Source of the DNA: Progne subis subis
Lineage: Eukaryota > Chordata > Aves > Passeriformes > Hirundinidae
Reading direction: 5' to 3'
Assembly (NCBI GenBank): GCA_022316685.1
Contig: JAKJHU010000109.1
Span: 682,001-746,000, forward strand
DNA length: 64,000 bases
Shown here piece after piece: positions 35,801-64,000 of this stretch. The notes under the pieces are model-generated. The model searched no databases, had not been told where the DNA came from, and saw only the letters and a program-made list of their open reading frames with translations. Made by a program: the position numbers and the translations under genes. The stretch's first letter is position 1. Every line of letters begins with the position of its first letter.

Positions 35801-38800
35801 TGGGAAAATGTTTGTCAGGTAATCAGTCATTTTTACTATGCATCCTTCAGTGTTCATGGACCTTTCTAGGCTATTACACACTTCAAAGAAGCTTATGATT
35901 GCCTCTTCAGGAGCTGGAGAAAAAGCATGAGATTATTCTTTACTACCTAATTCATTCAAATGTACTTAACTCATTTTTATAACATTTGCTAAATTGTTTG
36001 TCCCAAAAGCAAGAATACACTTTTTACTTCTGTAATGCATGCCTGCAAATGAAAATTACTTCTGCTGTGGAATTGTCTACAGGCCTTGCTAGATGAATGA
36101 TTTATGACAGTCCAGACGCAATTGCACCAATGCAAAGTGCACGGTGTCCACAGAATTTAACTCCCGGTGTTTAAAAAATCTGAGAGTTGAATCAGGAATA
36201 ATTAAACTGAAGGTCAAACGACATCATTATTATATTTGCTTGCACGTTTGTCTTTGGTCTTCTGAGTTTGCAAAACAGCTTCTGCAGCCACTTACCTTAA
36301 CCAGGCACCCAGCCAACCTGCCCAGTGTGTGCCACAATGCACAGAGAGCCAGAGACCGAGCCTTGGTGAGGTCACAAATCTTGCATCTTGCTAGCACACA
36401 TTCTGCACTTGAGACCTTTGGGTCATTCTTGCCCTGCACCCATCCCAGCCTTTGATCCTCTCCCCCTCTCAGAGGCCACGGAAGTGCAGGATATCCTTCT
36501 ATTCATTTCTGGTACATCTTTCTGAAAATGTTGCTATGATGACAGTCACAAGCAGTGAAATGCTGAATAAACATCCTCTGAGGAATTTCAAAGAGGTTTA
36601 AACTGTATTAAAAACAAAAGCACATCTTGGCAGTCAAGCTACCTGTCCACATCAAGAAAGGCGGAGATCTAAGCAACAAAGCTGTGCTGGAGACAGTTCA
36701 ATCCAACTCAATCAAGTCAGATATTGAAATTGCAGCCAGTGTTCACAGTGCTTGTTACAACCTGCTTTCCAGCAAGCCTTGCTTGCTGCCTGCTTTCCTG
36801 GGAACTGCCTTGCCTCACGTCACTTCAGCAAGCCATCCATTCTTCTTCTTTTCTGCAAAGGCAGAGAGCAAGAATTCCCAGCCTTCATCCCCATGTAAGG
36901 AGGAGGGGCAATTTCTGATGGCATCTTACTATTCATCCCATTTTTCCCCTAAATGTCACTTGGCTGGTATGCCATGCTTGGCATGAGATGCCAGCACAGG
37001 CCCACACCTTATCCCAGACATAGTCTGTGGATTTGAAGTCACAGACTGATGATACCCAAAAGCTTTGTATGTGTTCTCCAAAGAACCGAGAGTATTTCCC
37101 TGCACAAAAGCCTGCAGAGACCCCACCCTGACACCCACCATGAGCCAGCTCTCTATGCATGATAGCAACAAGGCAGCACTGCAAATATAGGCAGCAGGCA
37201 CTGTTGTATTTATGTGTTTTTCAGGAGCCGTGCTCAGAGGAACACTTGGCATTTATCTTTCAGGCAGTGCGAGTCCAGCCCACATAAACTCTGTGCCAAT
37301 TCAAGGCGCCGCAGTCTCCCCATTGCTCCTCCCTCCCCGTGAGTCCCTCGTGTTCTCTGAATGCAGAAACCCGCAACCCCACCACAGGCCCTTGGCTCCC
37401 CTCCAAGCTCGAAGTCCTGGCCCTTCCCTGCCAGCTGTCAATGCTAAATACCAAAAAGAACCCCATGAGTCTCTGCAGAACACCAGTTCCTATGAATCCA
37501 GAAAAACTTATGTGAGATCTATCTATCCATCTGATCTTTCTCTACCTATGAAGGCAGAGGAAATTATTACTGAAAATCAGATAAGACTCTTAATTTCGAC
37601 ACTGAAATTGAAAAACAGCATTGTACTAAAATCTTTCTGGGAGTTTTTAAATATCATTGATCCTTTCCCTATCAAATTCTTCTTTAAAAGGCTTTTTCTC
37701 TATTGAATTTTAATGGATTTTTTGATAGTATCACATATAGAGGCTTTTAAAAATACCATATGTCACAGAATTGTATTATAAAGCACATATAAACAGCACA
37801 TTAAAAAGCAGAAATTACAAAACACAATCACACCCCAAAAGCCATAAATTCAGTGCAAAACCTCATTAATTGTGCAATCGAGTTTAAGCATATCTTCTGG
37901 GTATATAAATTAATTTTTAGTGTCAGAAAATGGTCTGGTAACACTTGCAAGATTGGGAAATTTCATCGACAGGCATATAAGGGCATGAAATGAATGCTGA
38001 AAAAAGACGGTATCTCCATGGCATCCAGAACTGGGTCTGAATTTAACTTCCCAAACTGCAGGAAGAAAAAGAACTAACTTTGCTACCATGGAAACAGAAC
38101 AGTGGAATATAACTGTTACTTGTCTGCCTTTGCCAGACTAATTGCTAAAATGTGAAGGCCTTCAATAACATGGGTAGTTTTGTTTACACCTGAGAAGTAA
38201 ATCTGCTGGGAAAGGACCAAGAACAAGCTCACCAAATAAGGGAGAGCAGCCCAGGAATGATAGGCATCTCTAGGAAAAGCAGGGAATTAGAGAGGAGAGA
38301 GTCAAAGGAAGATCGAGATGGAAGATATCCTGGTGCAGAAGAAAGAGGGGAGGAAGGGTTTGGTTTGATTAGTGAGACAGAAAAAAAGGCTCTTACAATG
38401 AAGGGCTGGATCCTGGCTGTGCTAAAATAAACTTCAGGTATAAATTGGGCAGCAAATTGTGGATTGGTGTTACCTCTTCTAGAAACCAGGCATGTCTTTA
38501 ATGTCTTAACTTACTTTTCGCTGGAAAATGCCACCCTCTTTGGATATGTCCAAAACACACAAGAATTACCACCGCCTGCATTTTCCTCAGTTTGTGAGGT
38601 TCTGCAACATGAGCCACGGTCTTTTACTTCACTGGGAGCATTCCTTCTCCTCACTAGACAAATGTCCAGGTTGTAAAATGCTGGATGTTCACCTCATGGA
38701 ACACCTGCTCTCCCTGCCTGCCGCTCAGCTCTCCTGCCCTCACGGCCCCTCAGCGCCCTGAGGGCACAGTCCCGCCATCAAACCACCCCTCAAGCGGCAA

Positions 38801-38867
38801 TAGGGCGCGTTTTTACTTTCCTCAGAACCCGACGGTCTCCTGAGGATGTCACCGGCTTTACACTGCA

Positions 38868-38960
38868 GCTTTTTGTGGGAGGATGTGAATGTTCAGAGTT
38901 CTTTGGTACCTGTTTTAATACTGTAAGGTAGTCGGAAAATTATCGCTTCAGGTGCTAAAG
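38868..38960 (+). repeat. Direct repeat copy A, upstream of TSPAN3
   Basis: It shares an identical 26-base run (38873-38898) with 41555-41580, and an identical 13-base run TCGGAAAATTATC (38932-38944) with 41612-41624. Spacing between the two blocks is 59 and 57 bases, and the DNA between is similar but diverged. The copies are in the same orientation 2.7 kb apart, on either side of the TSPAN3 promoter. Confidence 0.8.
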
Positions 38961-39110
38961 AAGAAGCACAGGCTGAGTTTGTTATACCCTGCTGCCTACA
39001 TTCTGAGGCTGGAGGACAGCGCAGGCCTGTCCCTCACAATAACGCGCCACCAGCACAACCCGGGCGCGGCGCCTCCTGAGGGCGGGACCGCTTTAAGGGG
39101 GAGCGGTTCG

Positions 39111-60571
<21,461 letters not shown>

Positions 60572-61420
60572 AAGAGAATTCCAACATGAGTTCAATCTTC
60601 CCCCACTCCTGTGGAAGGTGAACGGGCCAGGTTTATTTCCATAGCTTTCTTGCCCCAAGCACACCTTTCAGACATGAGGGCAGCCGCACTGTGCACTGGT
60701 GATGGGCAAAACAACAGCTTTACACAAACCCATATAATTACCTGTGACTTTCACTGTTTTAGCCAGCTATTCATGTATCTAAATGTTTTAGTATGCTAGT
60801 AAACTTTCTAATTTCAGAACCATTTGCAAGTTAAGTGTAATTTGGTTGATATGGAAGTCAAAGGACGTGTGCCTACTTTGGTAGATTACCTCTAAGCGTT
60901 AACTGGCTAATTCTTGCATATAGAGAGAGGCTGTCTTAAACCTTCACTATGTGGAACTTCTCTGGCCAAAGTTGTACAGAGGAAACCAGCTGTATTTAAT
61001 TTGAGAAGAAGAAATGTTTTAATCTTGCCCCTCACCAGTGTCACTCTTAAAAAAGAAAAACACCTAAGTCCCGTACACTTTATATATAAAGAAATTGTGA
61101 AAAAAGGCAACAAAACCTTAACCAATTTTAGGATTATGTGACTGCAGTTTTGACCTTCAGAGATCCAGTCTTTCAAACATTAGTGGTTTAAAATACAAGC
61201 TGGCTTTTCAGGAGTATAATGTATGCACTACTGTTCTATAATGAAATATTGCATTTTTCTATGAAGAGCATTTTATGTGTTGAGTGAACTGTTAAACTGT
61301 AGACTTTTGACTGGTTTGGAAACAATGTAGCCATGTAGAGTAGCAAAGTAGTATGTGAAAGTGATCTCAACTGTAAATAGTAAACCTGATTAAATAAATC
61401 TCTATATCCTCCCTATAAAC
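60572..61420 (+). other. TSPAN3: TSPAN3 3' UTR
   Basis: Non-coding sequence between the stop codon and the likely cleavage site downstream of AATAAA at 61393. Length of about 0.85 kb is reasonable for TSPAN3. Short open frames here on both strands are not supported as genes. Confidence 0.75.
61393..61398 (+). promoter_or_regulatory. TSPAN3: AATAAA, likely main TSPAN3 poly(A) signal
   Basis: GATTAAATAAATC with a T/G-rich TGTCTTGTTTTC element 25-35 bases downstream, the usual layout of a strong vertebrate cleavage site. Confidence 0.75.
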
Positions 61421-64000
61421 ATGTCTTGTTTTCTTTTTAAGATTCCAGTGTATTTGTTCCAGTGGAGTCTGGGTGTGCTGGACAAACTGTGAAAACAACA
61501 GTTTTGGGTGGCTTCACTTCAGTAGATCTGTATTTATGGTTTGCTGGAAACCTGATTGTGTTGTATTTGTTCTTTTTTATTTGAAACAATAGCAGTGAAT
61601 CACAGAACAACAAACTTGGCTGAACTCAATGGAAACTTAACATCTTATGCATATCATTAAGGAGGAATCAGGTGCCTCTAAACAGTGGGTAATGAATAGC
61701 TTTACTGTAACTGCTGTATGTTAATTATGCTTTAATGTATCTTGCATTATTCAGATCCTTAGTCACTGCCCTACTTCCAGTGCTTCAGGTTCCTCCTCCT
61801 TTGCAGAAGCCAGGATTGTTCAGATTTTTCACCAATTGCTTATATACAAAGCAGACATGCACAGCTAAACTGACATCAAGATAATCTCAAATAACTAAAG
61901 AAACATCAGCCAGAAAAAGAAAATTCTAATGTGTACACAGTGTTGAAGCCAATGTGGCTTGTTGGGGGATTTTTCTCAGTGCTGTTACACTGCTGTAGAA
62001 GTGTACCTTTGGAATTCTGTGAACTTCTAAAGGTGGATCATAAATGATACTCCCTTGGGATTTAGATTTTCATTCTTAGTAGAGCATGTGGCTCAACTCA
62101 GAGACATCATGACTGTGGCAGCAAGCTTGACTGGATTTGATTGTCTTTATACTGTGTTGCATATTGTAAATGTGGAACTAATAAAATTGAGATGACCCTG
62201 GCTTGTAAAATCAATGTGGAGAGGTTTTAAGACAGACTTGTGTTGCACAAAATAAGGCTAAGGATGCTTAAAAAGTTGGTCAGCTCTTAGCAGCTACAAG
62301 GCAGAAAGAAACTCCAGTCATGAGCCTGCACATACCCCTTTGAAATGAAGATAGTTTGAGAGGAAATGAGCATGTGCTTGTCAGTCCTGCTGCAAGACAT
62401 GGATTTAAAGTACAGATGACTTGATGGTACTTGCATGTGAATGAAGGAAGTCTGTTTCCTCTTTAAAATGCGGAATACTTGTGGTGGAATGTGGAAACTA
62501 CTCAATATTTTACAACTTTTATAATCTAAGCAAAGCCCAACTGAACTTTCAACTGCTGTGAATTAGTTCTTTCTAGGAACCAGTGACCTTCTTGCATTAC
62601 ACCATTTGTAGTAGGTTTTGGATGTGCGAATAAAGTTATGGTGGTGTTTGGGTTTTCTAAAGTACAAAATCAAACTTCACATACACCCACTCCACCCCCA
62701 AAAAGACAACCAAACACAGACTTGCGAGGGTCTAAACCACCACAGTTCGTGTGGTTCACTGAGGCTGGGAACAAGTGATGTAGGTCTGTGGCTTCCCTTA
62801 CTGAAAAAAATGAAAAACTTTGGCTTGCATTAGGCAGGAGTGTTGGTGTGGCTGTAGTTTGGCCTTCCTAATTAATATGTTCGTATTTGACAGTGTATTT
62901 TAGGGGATAAGGGATGGTTTAGTTTCATGATAGCTTTTTATTTCCTTGACTCCTGTGTCTAATTTTTTAGGTCCCTGTGTGAGTTTCTTCTTGGCTATCT
63001 TGTAGCTGAAGAGTCTGAGAGGGTTCTGTGCAGACTGCACAGGAAGTTATTCAGGCTGAATCTGAATCTCTGTGTGTGCTACGTGGAGCTCACCTGCAGC
63101 AGTAGACCTTACCTGATCCAGAGGGGATTAACACAAGAAATTAGAATTGCCTTCAGGGGTTTTTTTTAATTGGGTTTTGTTGTTCTCACTGCTATTACAG
63201 CGACTTAAGTATGTTGCAGTGCATGTCCTGTGCTTTGCTGCCTTTCAGCACCCTAAGAGCGGGCCCTCAAATTCTCATGACTCTCATTCAGTCTAGTAAG
63301 GCACATTGCCTTATTAAAACAGGAGAAGTGGTCTAACAAGCTCAATTTAACAGTCAGTGGAAAAAAAAAATTCTGCCTTGATAGCCAGAAGAGGACAGCT
63401 CATGAGATTCTTCATACTTGCCAGTTTCAGATGAGATTTGAGATAAGTACTTGTGATAATAGTATCAGTGATAGCCTTCAGAGTACAGTTAGTGGATCTT
63501 GTAACTCTGACTTAATCTTGGGCGTGAGCCAAATCCCTCTGGAATTCACGGCAAGTCAGCAAGTGCAGTGGATCTTTGGTGTTCTGTGCTGTGTCCTGCA
63601 GCAGCAGCATGTTCTGGGGTGACTGCAGTACCTGAGCCTCTACCCTGCCTCTTTCAGTCTTTGTTCTTGGGTGCCACCCCTACAGACTGGGACAGCTGTC
63701 TTTGCTGCACATAACAAGCTTAATTTTTCTTCCATGGCCTTTTTCAAAACATGTTGGTAATCTTTCCGTGCTGATCTCTGCAGCCTCTCACAGCTGATTA
63801 GTTTCCCCTGGAGCTGCATTGAGCAGTTGCAAAGCTCTCTTGAGAAGCAGCATCTTTTAAACAATGATGTATGCTTGGGCTATTGCTAAAAGGCACAGAG
63901 CAGGCTTCCATCTGTGCTGCATCAGAACTGATGGGAGCACAAAGCTTCCTCTGCCAAACTACTGATGTGCAGTGCCCTATAAAGTGGCAACATAACTGGT
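61421..64000. other. Sequence downstream of TSPAN3
   Basis: No exon of another gene was recognised; the following gene on the human map lies beyond this window. A second AATAAA at 62180-62185, followed by T/G-containing sequence, could give a longer TSPAN3 transcript. Small open frames have no family resemblance. Confidence 0.6.
62180..62185 (+). promoter_or_regulatory. TSPAN3: AATAAA, possible distal TSPAN3 poly(A) signal
   Basis: The context TTGTAAATGTGGAACTAATA (first 20 bases) and the hexamer resemble a transcript end; use would extend the 3' UTR to about 1.6 kb. Unproven. Confidence 0.35.

Larger units (their letters stand above)
20881..39040. other. Intergenic region between PEAK1 and TSPAN3
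   Basis: No exon, tRNA, rRNA or snRNA gene was recognised in these 18 kb. Open frames of up to 192 codons occur, but several overlap on both strands in GC-rich tracts and match no protein I know. Content worth naming is listed separately: a GC-rich tract at 20910-21190, T-rich tract near 24230, an LTR-like element at about 26100-27149, a 40-base A run at 30177, a GC-rich tract at 30650-31200, a possible conserved non-coding element at 31880-32520, a CAA/A-rich repeat at 32730-32820 and one copy of a 90-bp repeat at 38868. In the remaining stretches I see nothing beyond AT-rich unique sequence. Confidence 0.7.

Overview
The window is vertebrate nuclear DNA, most likely from a bird and probably a songbird. 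The gene structure is spliced, with GT-AG introns of about 0.3 to 10.6 kb. The repeats look avian: two relics with the typical 3' end of CR1 LINEs, and a solo LTR with a 5-bp target-site duplication that resembles passerine ERVL LTRs. The species assignment is inference; no search was run.

Two protein-coding genes are present, both on the + strand. The first (about 1-20880) is the 3' part of PEAK1, a pseudokinase scaffold. It comprises a penultimate coding exon (3966-4714), an 8.9-kb intron, the terminal coding exon (13576-14733) and a probable 6.1-kb 3' UTR with several AATAAA signals, the last at 20853. The start of the gene and its large early coding exon lie to the left of the window. The second (about 39100-61420) is a complete TSPAN3 gene: a CpG-island promoter and seven coding exons that join to an intact 253-residue tetraspanin with every junction in phase 0. 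Its 3' UTR ends near the AATAAA at 61393. PEAK1 followed by TSPAN3 in the same orientation is the order known from human 15q24, so this is conserved synteny.

The 18 kb between the genes (20881-39040) has no recognisable coding gene. It holds a probable LTR-type element (about 26100-27149), simple repeats, two GC-rich tracts of unknown nature, and a stretch around 31.9-32.5 kb that reads like a conserved non-coding element with a CTCF-like motif.

I found no clear new system. The most interesting unexplained structures are these: a near-perfect 22-bp hairpin in TSPAN3 intron 1 about 110 bp before exon 2; a direct repeat of about 90 bp with one copy just upstream of the TSPAN3 CpG island and one in intron 1; a 56-bp imperfect palindrome before a PEAK1 splice acceptor; and a GC-rich segment behind a strong acceptor-like site directly after the PEAK1 poly(A) signal. 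The two proteins are not known to act in one pathway: PEAK1 is a cytoskeletal and adhesion signalling scaffold, and TSPAN3 is a four-pass membrane organiser. Their neighbourhood is best read as inherited gene order.
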